64,000 nt of DNA from positions 24,470,851-24,534,850 of the forward strand of contig CM043875.1 of NCBI GenBank assembly GCA_023846275.1. The letters run 5' to 3'. Shown piece after piece: positions 50,446 through 63,601 of this stretch (position 1 is its first letter; each line of letters begins with the position of its first letter). Made by a program: the position numbers and the translations under genes. The notes below the pieces were generated by a model. That model worked only from the letters and a program-made list of their open reading frames with translations. It did not search any database and was not told the DNA's origin. Source of the DNA: Vanilla planifolia. Its lineage: Eukaryota; Streptophyta; Magnoliopsida; Asparagales; Orchidaceae.

Positions 50446-53400
50446 TTACTCTCCTCCAAACATGAAGTATCTTCAAATCTAATTGACTTTGTAATTCTTC
50501 AAACATCTTCACTCCAAGCGATTTGGTGAAAATATCAGTCACTTATTCTTTAATACTATAATATACTAAGCTTATAGTCTCCTTATTGGCATGATCATGA
50601 AGAAAATAATACCTTGTCTCGATATACTTGCTTCTCCCATGTTGAACTGAATTTTTTGCTAATTTGATGGCTAACATATCGTCAATAAAGATGGTTGTTA
50701 ACTCTTCTTATTAATGATGTAACTCCTACAGTAAATTTTGTAACCAAATTTTTTTACAAACTATTGATGAAGCTATAATATACTCTATTTCATAAGATGA
50801 AATAGCAATGATATTTTGTTTAGTTAATCTCCACACAAATGTCGATGAACCAACGAAAAAACAATAACCAGTTGTACTCTTCTTTTCATATATATCACTT
50901 CCCCAATCACTGTTAGAGTAACCACATAAATCTATCCTACTTTGTTTAGTAAAATACAAAACATAATCAAATATTCTTTTAATATACAGTAGTATTCTTT
51001 TTGTAACCATCCAATGTGACTCTTTTTTGGATTTTTTATATATTAATTAACGAGTCTAACAGAATATAAAATATTAAGTCTTATGATAATGAGGTAATAA
51101 AGATTATTAACAAGATTTTTGAACAAAGTAGAGTCAATGTCTTTTTCTTCTCCTTCTCTACTTAATTTCATTCTTATATCGTGTTGTTACTAATTTGTAA
51201 TCTTTTATTCTAAACTTCTTTAGAAGTTTAATAGTATAACTTCTTTAAGAGATTTGGATTCCATTTATCATTTGCTTCATTTCCAAGTCAAGAAAATATG
51301 ATATTTCACCATTATCTGTCATGTCAAATTCATGTTGTATGATTTTTTGTTGAATTCTTAAAACAATTCAAAAAAATTTCCTATATAAAGCACATCATCT
51401 ATATAAAGACAAACTATAAGAATATCATTATTAGTTATCTTAATATAAAGTGTATGCTCAAATGAATATTTTTGAAACCCTTGTTATTAAAGATATCTAT
51501 CAATCTTGGTATTCCATACTCTTTGTACTCGTTTCAATCCATATAAAACTTTCTTTAAATGATAAATTTTATTTGGATCACTCGCTATTTGTAACATTAA
51601 GGTTGATCAATATATACTTCTTCTAAAACATCATTCAAAAATACATATTTAATATCAACTTAACATACCTTCTATCTATGATGTGATGCAAGTGTTAAAA
51701 TCAACTTCATTGTATCAAATCGAGCAACAGAAGTAAATACCTCATTGTAGTCTATACTATATTTATGCTTGAAGATTTTTGCCATAAGTCTTGTCTTGTA
51801 TTTATCCACTGTTCCATTTACTTTATGCTTGATCTTATAGACCCATTTCACTCCCATGTATTTCTTTTAAGGAGGGAGATCAACCAGCTTCCATGTATTC
51901 TTCTTTTCTATAAATACTATTTCTTCTTTCATAACCTTTTATTAATTTATATCCTACATTATTTCATAAAAAATGTATTCATTATTAGTAAAATAATAAA
52001 ATAAGTTAGAATACTAAGAAGTTTACTCATATATCTCTTGTAAACTTTTCATCTTCTTAAGTTAGTAGGATGTGTTGTCTTTTACATAATAATAGTTCTT
52101 GAAGAATAGTGTATTGGAGAATTCAAATCATGTGTTTATTGATTTTGAATTTCTTCTTCTTACCGAAGTGTGATTGCTTTATCATCCTTCTCTTCTTTTA
52201 CATTAAAGCATCTTCTTCTATAAACACAATATCACAACTAATAATCACTTTTTTGGTTAAAGGATTATAAAGTTTGTAGGCTTTTAACTCTTCATTATAC
52301 TAATGAATATATATTTTTCACTTTTATCGTCTAATTTTTTTCTTAGTGTATTAGGTACCTATGCATTTACAATATAACCAAATATACAAAAATAATAAAC
52401 ACTTGATTTATATCTATTCCAAGCTTTTTATAGAGTCATATAATGCACAACCTTAGTAGGACAACAATATAATAGATAAGTTAAACAAGTAACTACTTCT
52501 ATCCAAAATTCTTTTGGTAATTTCCTCTCTATCATCATTGTCCTTGTTATATTAAAGATAGTACGATTTTTTTTTTAGCCACTCCATTTTGTTGTGATGT
52601 ATAACTTAATGGTGAGTTACTATTATATACCTTTTTACTTATACAATTGAATAAATTCATTTGATGTATACTCATCACTTATATCAGATATAAGAATTTG
52701 AATAAATAGCCCACTCTCTTTTTTAATCTTGCATTTGAACTCTTTAAATATAGACATAGAACCATATTTCTCCTTAATAAAATATGTCTATATTTTTTTA
52801 CTAAAATCATTTATGAAAGTAATAAAATAATTATTACCTCCATTAGATAATAGCACTAATTGACCACAAATATCCATATAAATAAGTTACAATTGTCCTT
52901 TAACTCTATTAAATGTTATTCTTTTGAAATGGTAAACGTTGTTACTTTCTAAGTATACAAGCTTTATATATATGATTTAGATCATCCAATAAAAGAATAT
53001 CTTTTACCATTAATTCTTTTGCCAATAACTTCAAACCTCCAAAGTTAAGGTGATCATACCTTAGATACTATTTCAAATAATCATTTGAAAAATATCCATG
53101 ATAACAAGCTTCACATGTTGCCTTTAATTGAAGAGGAAATATACAATTTATTGACATCTTCACTTTAACAATATTCCTTTCTTTTGAATCTTGCAAAAAT
53201 AGATAATCATACTCCATGTGTATAATATTTCTTTTCTCAATCAATTATCCAATACTTAGAATATTATTTTTCATGTCAAAAATAAAAATATGCATCTAAA
53301 ATAATAATTAAAAGCTCATTATCTTTATAAAGGTTTATGTTACATTTATCTTTAACTTTCAACTTTGATGAGTCTCCAAGACTCACACTTGCACATTTTC

Positions 53401-54506
53401 AATTATATCAAATAAATGTATGTTTCCACACATATAGTTGCTTGCTCCTTAGTCAAAGAACCATACATCTTCTCTTTCGTTATGTTCTTTTTAACCAATA
53501 ATGATATTGACTCTTCTTGTGATGTTTCAGCATAGTTTGATTAGTTATTCTTATTGCAACAATCAACAACATAATAACCAAACTTATGATAATTATAACA
53601 TTTCAACATTTCTTCCCTATCCTCGACTTCAAGAAGCATTATTCCTTCCATGCTCGTGTTGAGTGCAAGGTTGATTAATTTTTTTTAAGATTTATTTTGG
53701 AAACAACCTCTTCGACGTCCTCGATATGAACCTCATCCTCTTTCGTTTGAATTTGAATTCTTTTTCTTCAAGGTATTATCTTCTTTCAAATTTAGTTTTG
53801 ACTCTAATGCTTAATTAATAGACCAACTTCAACATTTTTCTTTAGTCGTTATTCATGCACTTGTAAGGAACCCATTAATTTTTTAATAGATAATTTACCT
53901 GTATTTTTAGATTTTTTAATTACTGTTACCACATGCTCAAACATAGGAGTTAAAGAACAAAGTACCTTTTTGATCACACGTACATCATCAATTTGTTCTC
54001 TATTTCTCTTTATTAAGTTTATAATAACACTTAATTGTGAGACATAATCAGAGATAGTCTTATTTTCTTTCATCTTTGATTGCTCAAAACACCTCTAAAG
54101 ATTTGGAGATGTACACACTTCACACATTCAACACTTTTGAAGATTGAGTTGAGTTTATTCCAAACTTCTTTGCTTGTAGTCACTGCTGCAACTTTCTTAA
54201 AAGTAGCTTTATCAAGCCCTCGACATATCAAGAAACATCGATAATAATCTCCTAAAGGTCTTACAAACCAAGAAGGGCTTTAAATTGAATGCACCAATTA
54301 TCATAATTTTCGTTAATTAATTTGGAAACAAAATATTGCATAATTCCAAACATTTTAAATAAAAAACACTTCCAAACACTGCTTCTCTTCTCGTTTCTGC
54401 ACACTTCGCTTTCTAAAAATCGCACTTCCAAAAAAGGTTTTTTTACTATTCTCCCTCTAACGCTACAGAGTTTGACCTTCTTTTCCTCCAAGCTTTGATA
54501 TCACTT

Positions 54507-54885
54507 TGATGGAAAACTAAAATAATACAGATCACAAATTACAAACAGCAAACTTGCATTCAAGATTATTTAAGAGAAATCGAAAAATGGTAGTGAAAAC
54601 TTTAAGATGCATGAAGGCAAAAGTAATAGAATTTAATTTTATTCACACCTAACAACTAAGCAGCAATTACACAATTTAATAGGCAAACAATCTCCCAAAT
54701 ATATGTTTCTAATTCAAACATTTATTCTTAATCTATTTGATAACTATCAACTTAAAATTTTAAAATTATTTAAATATTTAAATACTTAAAATTAGTTAAC
54801 AAATATTTAAAATTTGCTAACAAAAACTTAAAATTTACTAACAAATATTTAAGATTTACTAACAAACACTTAAAGTTTGCCAACA
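54507..54885 (-). repeat. 5' LTR of the copia element
   Basis: On the minus strand it starts TGTTGGCAAAC and ends CCATCA, next to the primer-binding site. It is the partner of 50067-50445. Confidence 0.92.
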
Positions 54886-55345
54886 CAGCCGATGAGGTTT
54901 ACTCTCTTCCCATCGTCCTGTTTTCCGGCGACTGCGCAATGGTGCTGCCGAGTAGCTTTCAGCGGAGGAAAGGAAAATAGAATATCATATTTGACAGAGG
55001 AAGAAGAGGAAGGACTCATCTTTATGAATGGTAGGAGGAGAGCTGAGTGAGAGTCCCGGAGGTGCTCGGGATTGTCGGATAAATCGGAAGGGAAGATACC
55101 AGAGCACAGCGAGAGAGGTTTGGTTTTACTGAACCAGGGAACGTAATCGCGTGAACCACATTTAACCATCGGGTTGGATCGCCAGCATGTGGGTGGGACC
55201 CCCAGAAGCGGGGCGCTGAATCGGTTGGATCGCGAGCATGTGGGTGGGACCCCCAGAAGCGGGCCACTGGTTCAGCGCTCGGAATCTGGACCAGGGTTAC
55301 GTGGTCCAGGCTAACGGCGTAAGACGAGAGAGAGAGAAAGAGAGG
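54886..55345. other. GC-rich island, right of the copia element
   Basis: Continuation of the island at 49700-50066. On the minus strand an ATG at 55019 opens MSPSSSSSVKYDILFSF and runs about 40 codons to the copia boundary. The protein is not recognised. A 51-bp tandem repeat lies at 55172-55273. Its CCAGGGTTACGTGGTCCAGG and GGTTCAGC motifs recall the GC-rich part of the solo LTR, so an LTR leader is an alternative to a host gene. Confidence 0.4.
55172..55273. repeat. 51-bp tandem repeat, two copies
   Basis: Both copies begin GGTTGGATCGC and share GAGCATGTGGGTGGGACCC or its one-base variant, then CCAGAAGCGGG. The period is 51 bp; about 42 bp are nearly identical and the rest diverges. Confidence 0.9.
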
Positions 55346-55371
55346 ACAGAGACGGACAAATAAAATAAAAG

Positions 55372-55404
<33 letters not shown>
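55372..55404. repeat. (TAA)n microsatellite
   Basis: About 11 units of ATA/TAA directly right of the GC-rich island. Confidence 0.95.
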
Positions 55405-55687
55405 TAGATAAATAAAAATGGAATAAAAACTAAAATAAAATATAATGATAACAATGAAAATATAAATATATAGGAATTGAGGATGATTTAAATGAAAAAG
55501 AAAGGAAATAAATTAAAATAAATTAAAATAAATTAAAATAAATAACAAATAAATAAAAATAAATGGAAATAAATAAGAATAAAAATAAGTAAAAATATAA
55601 TAAAATTATTATAATATAAGAACAATACAAATTTAAGAACGGTAAAATGTTGAAAATTAAGCAGGGAAATTATAAAATATAGTAAAA

Positions 55688-55689
<2 letters not shown>

Positions 55690-55760
<71 letters not shown>
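55690..55760. repeat. (AAT)n microsatellite, about 23 units
   Basis: About 71 bp of uninterrupted trinucleotide repeat. The poly-Leu-like reading on the minus strand is a by-product of it. Confidence 0.97.
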
Positions 55761-55761
<1 letters not shown>

Positions 55762-57415
55762 TATAAACAAAATGAGAGGAGGGGAAATAACTAAAAATAG
55801 AGATAAAGATAAAAATACAGTTATTAAAAATAAAGATGTAATAAATAATAAAAATAAAAATATAGGGAAAGCACAAAAGTAAAGGAAAATTGAATTTGTA
55901 AAATTAAATAATGAGGGAAAAGAAATATATAAAAAGGAAAGTTATAAATATAACAAAACACTAATAAGATAATAAAAAATAAAAATATGACAAAGAGTTC
56001 AAATTGAAAAAAAAAATCAAGTTGAAAATTGGCAAGTTTAGGAAAATGATTATAATGCCATAATTGGCATATGATCGAGTATACTTTTGATAAAAAAGTA
56101 GTAAGCACTTTATAAACGAGGAATTATATAATAATTTGTCTATATATATATGAAATTAGAGGGAACTAAGAGAATAAAGAGATTGAAATAAAAAATTACA
56201 TCTTAAATTAAAACAGATAAACGTAATAACTATGATGTAAATATACTAATAAATTAATTCTTCTTTAATTTATAAAATGATATACATTAAGTTATCTTTT
56301 ATTGAAGTATTATAAGGGTTAGAATATTTTTTTATTATATAACTCTTTTTACTATGATTTAGAATCTCAATAATATTTATATAACAAATAATGTATCAAC
56401 TATACTGAGAGATTAAGATACAGATGTTATGTGTTATGGTGTCGTTCATTAGCTAAGATAGTGGATAATTTGATTTGTGATAGATTTTATGATATTTTGT
56501 AAGATATATTACTAGATTTACATTATTAACAACTTTATTATTATTGTATAGTTGTATTAGTATTTGAGATAAATGGATTTTACATTTATATTACAATAAT
56601 TTATTTTATGATCTTTGTAATTTAAGTATGTGATAATTGAATAATTTTGGATCATCTTACTATTGGGTAGTTTTTAGTGTTCTCAATTGTTTGTATTAAA
56701 ATTTTGATTTATTTATATTATTAAGTAAATGGTTAAGTGAGACCTTAATATAAAAATAATTAGAGCTTAAAAATGAATTCTACTCTTATATTTATATAGA
56801 TAAATTTGATAATTATGATATAAATATATTAGTAATTAATTTTTAATTTTTTATATGCATGACATATGTTTCTATTTTACCTCTTATAACGAATTATAAC
56901 CATTAAAATGTTTATTATCTTCTTTGAAATTATATCTTTCACCTAGAAGTTTGTAAATCGTTGCACCCTATATGATGATTTTCCTCTCTAAGAATAACGT
57001 TATAATCATTTCTTGTCTCTCCTTGATCCCAAGTATTTTAATTGAACAATCCAATTAAATAACACCTTAATAAAATATTATGTAAAGTGTGATCCTAAAT
57101 AATTTATTCTTATAAACTTATAATTATTGTCACATTTTTCAATAAATAACACTGAGAAAAATAATAGATTTAAAGATGACAACAACATGGAAGCTTAAGA
57201 TTAGGCATAAGAAGATCGTGGAGGTTGAAGTACAAGTGGTAACTGTAGTGACCACTCATCATTATTTTTTGATTTTAGTGTCATGACATCTATTTGTTTC
57301 TTTTTTCTCATAAGATTTTGGAAACATATAAAGATCATTATTTATCTTTTATAAAAACCACGATGAAAGCAAATCTTTATTATTTTAAAATCAAGTAATA
57401 GAGACATCTTTTATA
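55761..57415. other. AT-rich intergenic region
   Basis: Mostly A-rich on the plus strand up to about 56050, then mixed AT-rich. No gene or named repeat. Confidence 0.55.
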
Positions 57416-57419
57416 ATTA

Positions 57420-60400
57420 TGTAGAAGCATCATATTTTTCATATTTTTTAAAATATATATATATATATATATAATATTAATGTTAATAAATTTTTTACAT
57501 ATCTTTTTTTCACAAGTAAAATAAATATAAAAATCAAATATCTAGTGATAATTATAATATCTTTTAAATCATTATATGTTCAATTCCAATAACCCTATAT
57601 TGTATTATATTTGACCAAAAAATATTAGGATAAAATAAATATAAGCTAACCAACATTGATTCATTAGAAAAGACATATAACATAATATAAAATAAGTAAT
57701 TATTAAATAACTACATGTATGGTCTATATTAATAATAATATAAATTAATAACAGATAAGCTATTTTTTCTTAGGATTTATTTGAAACCCAATTTACTTTT
57801 TAAGAAATCATATTAATTTCTTTTAAACCCCTCTTTTGTGCATTCAATATATTTTATTCTAGAAATCAAATAATATTTCTTATGCAATACTCTTATAGAT
57901 ATTTATTTGGGCAGTGATCTTATTTTTGTTGATATATTAATTTAGTTAATAAATTAGTATTGAAAATATTAATTAAAGTTTCATCTATTATATATGTTAT
58001 ATTATTTTTTATCAACATTTATTAATTATCTTTTTTATATTTTAGAGATATGATATGGTATACCTTTAGCAAATAATTAAATAAAATATATAACAAATAA
58101 TACATAATAATATATTATTATAATAAAAAATAGTAAGCATATATAAATATAATATTTTCTCATATCAATTAAGGTTTTTAGCCTACAATACATAACACAT
58201 AAAATCATGTGTAACATGAAAAGTTTCTCTTACTATTTAATTCCTGTGTAGGGATCACATCAAGCTTAGATTTTGTTTCAAGTATTAGTTTCTATAATAT
58301 TTAAGAGTTTTTTCTTTTAACTTTACCTTTGTCTTTTGCATCAGTCTTTTCCAAATTTCTTAAAAACACCTTCACTTGCTCTCTTGTTTCCTTTATTGAG
58401 TATAATCGAGTGTTACTCTCAAATTTTTTAAGTCATATCCTATATCACATTTATACTTATTCTTATAGCTTTTTACATTCTCAATATTTAAATTTTTTAA
58501 TATTTATGTCCCTTTATGTGGATGCATTTTCACTTTTTGGTCTTTCATTTATATGGGTTTCTCATTGATAAAGCTCACCCCTATGTCAACTCTTTTGATT
58601 GTTTGTTATTTTAAGTTTTAAGTTTTGGTTAGTTTATATAATCGTATTAATATGATCATCTTCATACTATATGATACTTAATCTTACAATGATAGATCTT
58701 AATTTCTTCTTATTATGCTATTATGATCTCATTATCATATTGGTATGATATTATAATTTCTTTTGCATTGTATTGATAATTTTTATTTTTCATATTACTC
58801 TTTATCAATCATTTTATTGTATAACACCATTCAACTGATTATTCATAAAGACTATCATGATGTTGTATTATATGATCATCTTTATAATATTAGTATGATC
58901 AATTTCTTATATCTTTTACTAAATCATAACTAATGATAACTTTGTACGTTATGCTCTTATATCTTGATCATATTAATATCATCTTTTTATTATAGTATAT
59001 GATCATTTTAAGGTATCTCGAAAGCTGTCATACATAGCCCAATTTATTTTCTCATTATGCAATCTTATGATATGATCTAATACTTTTATGGATTCTCTTT
59101 TTATACATGATTGTATTGATGCACTTGTCTTATAGTACTAGTTTTACTAGGTATTGGGCTCTACACTATCAAATTTGTACATTTGATTCTTTTGTTTTGT
59201 ATGATTTTTAAGTAGCTTCTATGCATGTTGACACTTATTTCACATTCATTTTCTCTTTTACATGATCACACCTTATGATACTCTATAATCATTTTGTATG
59301 ATTAACCCTTCTTTGCTTAATCTTTTAGAATGCTTCAACCCACAATTGCTTATGCTTTGTCGTACTTGTACATTATTCTCATCAAATTTTTATGACCAAG
59401 TCCCACATTATGAATCTACTTGCCAAATTAATTCTTTTACTTAATTATATTGTGTGATCCTATGTTATCATATTATATGATTGCTTCAAAATCTTAAAAC
59501 ATTCTAAAACAATTCTAGATAAATTTATAAAAAAATTTAAAATATATTTAAATCAAAATTATTATTTATAACTCTTATTTTCTTAGTATCATAAATTATT
59601 TTTTAATATTTTTCTTTTTAACATCCCATTGATTAAATTTATTAAAATTACTTACCTTTACTTTTGGTATGTTACAACTTCTTTCTCATAATAATTTTAT
59701 CTTTAAAATTCAGATAAATTGTTTCATTGCCTTTATCAAATTATATTTTCTAGATCAAGCTCTTGTGTTCGACACAACTAAAATTCCTTCAAAGATCATC
59801 ATACATCTCAATTTTCTAATGTCATGCTCTACACAATTATGGATTTCATATGTTTGTTTTTCAAAAACTCATGTGATTACAAAGTATAATATTTAAAACA
59901 TCTAACAAAACATTTTTTTTATTAAATCATTCATCTCTTTATCATCAAATACATCTCTACAATTTGTATCACAAATGATAAAATAAGAATTTCTATAATT
60001 TATCCTTATTCAACTTTATTTTTTGATTATTTTTTACTTATATCATAGGGTATAGTTATTATCTTTGCATTGCATTATAAAACTATGTTTTTTTGTTTAT
60101 AAGGTCCCTTTTTATCTCATTTTAATCATATAAGTATGTTACTATTTTTGATATTATACGATCCCCCATGGTCACTTATATGACTTATTTGCCTAACCCG
60201 ATTTGTCAAAGTACTGAGGAATTTGAAACTAAGTGGACGAATATTTTTCACATTTTTTAAAAAATATATACATATAATATCAATATTAACAAATCCATTA
60301 CATATCTTTTTTCTTAATAAAATAAATATAAAAGTTACACATATAGTGACAATTATAATATCTTCTGAATTATCACGTGTTAGCTCTCACTCTATTTTAG

Positions 60401-63310
60401 TAATTCTATGTGATATCACTTTTGACCTAAAAATGTTAAGCTAAGATAGACGTGAGCCAACTAATAATACATTAATGATAAAAGCAAGTAACATAATAGA
60501 AAATAAGAAACTATTAGATAACTATATGTATGATCTATATCAATAACGTTATAAATTAATAAAAGATATATCAACTTTCTTTTTCTTTGAATTTATTTGA
60601 AGCCTAATTTTTTCAAGAAATTATATTAATTTTTTATAACCCTTTTTTTATGCATTCAAAATATTTTACTCTTATAACCTAATAATATATCTTTAGCAAC
60701 ACTTCAAAAGACATTAATTTTGATAATGACAAACAAAACTCTACTTTTTGAGACATCAATTCAAATAATAAGTTAGCTATTAAAATATTTGTTGAAGCTT
60801 TATCTCTTACACAAGTTATATTATTTTATTATCACTATTTATTAATCATAATTTTTTATCTTTTAACACATATGAAATGATATATATTTAGCATGTAACT
60901 AATCAAAATGTATAATAAATAATACATAACAAGATATTATTATAATAAAAAAAACAAGAATATCTAAATATAATATTTTCTCATATCAATTAAGCTTTTA
61001 GCTTATAATATATAATACATCAAATCATATACAATATAAGCAAGTTTTTCCTATCTATCAATTTTTGTGTTGTGGTCTTACTAGGTTTAGATTTTCTCTT
61101 CAAGTCTTGGTTGTTATAATACTCGAGAATTGTCTCCTTGGCTTTGCCTTTGTCTCTTACAAAATTATTTTTCACACCTAGTGTTGCACATGTCAAATTT
61201 CTTAAAATAATTTTCTAAGTCATGGTTAACATCTTATTCATATTTGTTCTTATGATTTTTCATATTTTTGATCTTTTAAATGCTTTTAATAGTTATGTCT
61301 TTCATGTAAATACCTTTTTATCATCCAACTCATTTTCAAGATTTTTTGTTGATTAAACTTGCCCCTGTAAAAGTTTTCCTGGCCATTTGTTATTTTTGAT
61401 TTTTTTTTTGTTTTTTTTTATTTTGTTGATCATACCTATATAATCACCATCTTCATAGTATAATACTCAATCTTACATATATTTATGTTAATTTTTATTT
61501 TGATTGTTATGATCTCACCATTGTATTGGTATGATATTAATATTCTTTTCATATCGTTTTAATGATTTTTTGATGATGCCATTTTTTATCTTATCATATT
61601 TTTCGTTATCAATCATCATACTATGTAACATCTTTTAATTAACTATTTGTAAGCAGTGTCATTACGTTGAAATGTATGATCTTTCTTGTAGTACTAATAC
61701 AATCAAATCTCTGTATCCTTTACTAAATAATAATAACAATAATTTTGTACATTATGCTCTTACATCATGGCCATACTAATACAATTTTTTTATTATTTTA
61801 TATGATCATTTCGGGTATTTTTTCTTGAATTCTTTTACATTAAACTCACTTTATTTTCTTATATTTTAATCATACGGTATGATATGCTTATATCGTATTT
61901 TACAATTCAAAACTTTTATGGATTACCTCTTTACGCATAGTTGTATTGATGTGCTTTTTCTATTGTACTGGTATTACCAAATGTTGAGCTCTACACTATA
62001 TTATACTCGTATGTTTGTTGCTTTTGTATTATATGATATTATATTGTTTATATTAATCCATTGTATTTATGTAATAATAGTCTTGTATGATGGTCAGGTG
62101 GTCTCATATGATTCTCATGCTTATGTGCATGTTCACACTTGTTTTAACTTGATTCTCTTTTAGTAATTGTACTTTATGATACTTTATTATCGTATTATAA
62201 CTCATTGCTTAACTTGTTGGACTACTTTGACCCAAAATTGACTATGATATATTATATTTGTATATTATTTTAATCATAATTATATGATCAATTCCTTTAT
62301 ATGAATAAGTTCAACCAACTAATTCTCTTACTCTATTGTGTTGTACACTACTGTGTTATTACATTATACGACACCTTTAAAATCTTCAAACATTTTCAAA
62401 AATTTCAAATAAGCTTATAAAAATTCTAAAGTTTAAATCAAATTTTTTATACAACTCTCTCTTTAATAACATTAAACATACTCTAATTTTTTCTACAATT
62501 GAAAAGTTCATTTTTTTAGTATAACATATGATTATTTATATAAGGATTATATTCATTATGTATATGAAGACCCTCTTACTTGGCCTTTGTTAGATCTAGT
62601 GTCATATCATCTAATTTCTTAAAATTTTTTTTATTTCAAAAATATATAATTTTTTTCTTTTAATTTTTTAAACTATATAGTAGAAGTAATTATTCTAAAA
62701 TCATTTAAGTATAACATAAGCAAAAAACTATTTAAAATGAAATCCATTTTTCTTATAACTTTTGATAATCACAAGATTTCACATTTCTTTAAAAAAAAAT
62801 GAAATATCTACATGTTTTTTTAAAATCAACAAAAGAAATCCCTTAAAAACATTTTACATTGTATTGAATATCAAGTTATCACAATCCTTTTAAAATAACT
62901 AACAATTTCATGTTTTTGAAGTACATAATATAACAACACAATTGATAAGAAAAATAACTGATCTTTTTTATCAAGTATCATATGATGCTATCTTTCACTC
63001 TTCCCTAATAATATCATGTTTTGCCTTTTCTTGACATAAAAGTGTTATACTAAAATAGACTGAGCCAATTATTACTCGCTGAATAACAAAATTTAGTATG
63101 TACATGTAAAGCTTGGCACACTAAGTCTACCACATTCATGGGTCAATTTAAAGCATGTAACAAGTAAAACATGTGACTTTATGATGCAAATGAAAATATA
63201 AGCTCACATGCATAATCTTCTTTAATCTTTTCGTTTTTAGAATCGGTTTCAATAATGTATAAGAATATCATTTTTTTTGTACAAGCTTTTATTCCTTTTA
63301 TGTTATCAAC
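57420..63310. repeat. Long diverged direct repeats, period about 2.6-2.85 kb
   Basis: Unit A is about 57420-59680, unit B about 60240-62525, and a partial unit C about 62620-63310. Shared landmarks in order include TATAATATCTTTTAAATCAT / TATAATATCTTCTGAATTAT, AATATAATATTTTCTCATAT and CAATTAAG. Further on are a TTTTGC / TTTGCCTTTGTCT block, TTGTTATTTT, and a series of TGATC/ATGAT-rich segments. At the right edge of unit A the minus strand reads TGTAACATACC, like the start of a gypsy LTR, so these may be old LTR-derived blocks. No coding domain and no target duplications were found. Confidence 0.6.
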
Positions 63311-63441
63311 TCATTTAAGTATTTGCTTAAGAAAAGTCATATTCATTTTGAATTAAAATAAATTAAGCATATTTTCAATAAGAATAGCCCCAAATGATTG
63401 CGCTTAAAACTCATCTCCAAATCATGATGGATCAAAATGGA

Positions 63442-63601
63442 AGTCACCACTTTGGACAACACACATGTTAGCTAATTTTGCTTTTGTTTAGATTACATTA
63501 TTCAAGAATAGTAGTCACCACTTTGGACAACTAATATAGGCCTCGTTTGGCTCATCTCTAAAATACATTACTATAAATTGACCGTCACTATTTTGGATAA
63601 C
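63442..63601. repeat. Degenerate tandem repeat, period about 70 bp
   Basis: The motif AGTCACCACTTTGGACAAC at 63442, again at 63513, and a decayed form (CGTCACTATTTTGGATAAC) at 63583. The intervening sequence is only weakly similar. Confidence 0.6.

Larger units (their letters stand above)
50067..54885 (-). mobile_element. Ty1/copia retrotransposon with both LTRs, broken
   Basis: A 4.8-kb element on the minus strand. 5' LTR 54507-54885 and 3' LTR 50067-50445, each 379 bp. The 5-bp flanks are CAGCA and CAGCC (4 of 5 match). A primer site resembling the initiator Met-tRNA complement (TGATATCAAAGC) adjoins the 5' LTR, and a purine tract (GGAGGAGAGTAA) adjoins the 3' LTR. The internal order is gag (about 53850-54490, DYVSQLSVIINLIKR), integrase (a QQNGVA-type motif near 52590), RT (about 51000-51950, GVKWVYKIKHKVNG) and RNase H (50730-51010, SNSDWGSD and TTGYCFFVG). 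This gag-IN-RT-RH order defines copia. It carries many breaks. By eye the LTRs differ at roughly 15% of sites, so several million years old on usual plant rates. Confidence 0.93.

Noticed and set aside
54870-55169. A 99-codon minus-strand frame ending ...VNLIGCVGKL.
   Set aside because: Its last residues are read from the copia LTR, so the frame as a whole is not a gene. Only the part from 55019 down to the LTR boundary could be host sequence.
55670-55876. A leucine-rich frame on the minus strand.
   Set aside because: A direct by-product of the (AAT)n microsatellite.
63536-63560. GGCCTCGTTTGGCTC, similar to terminal repeats of some plant DNA transposons.
   Set aside because: No partner inverted repeat was found within the window.
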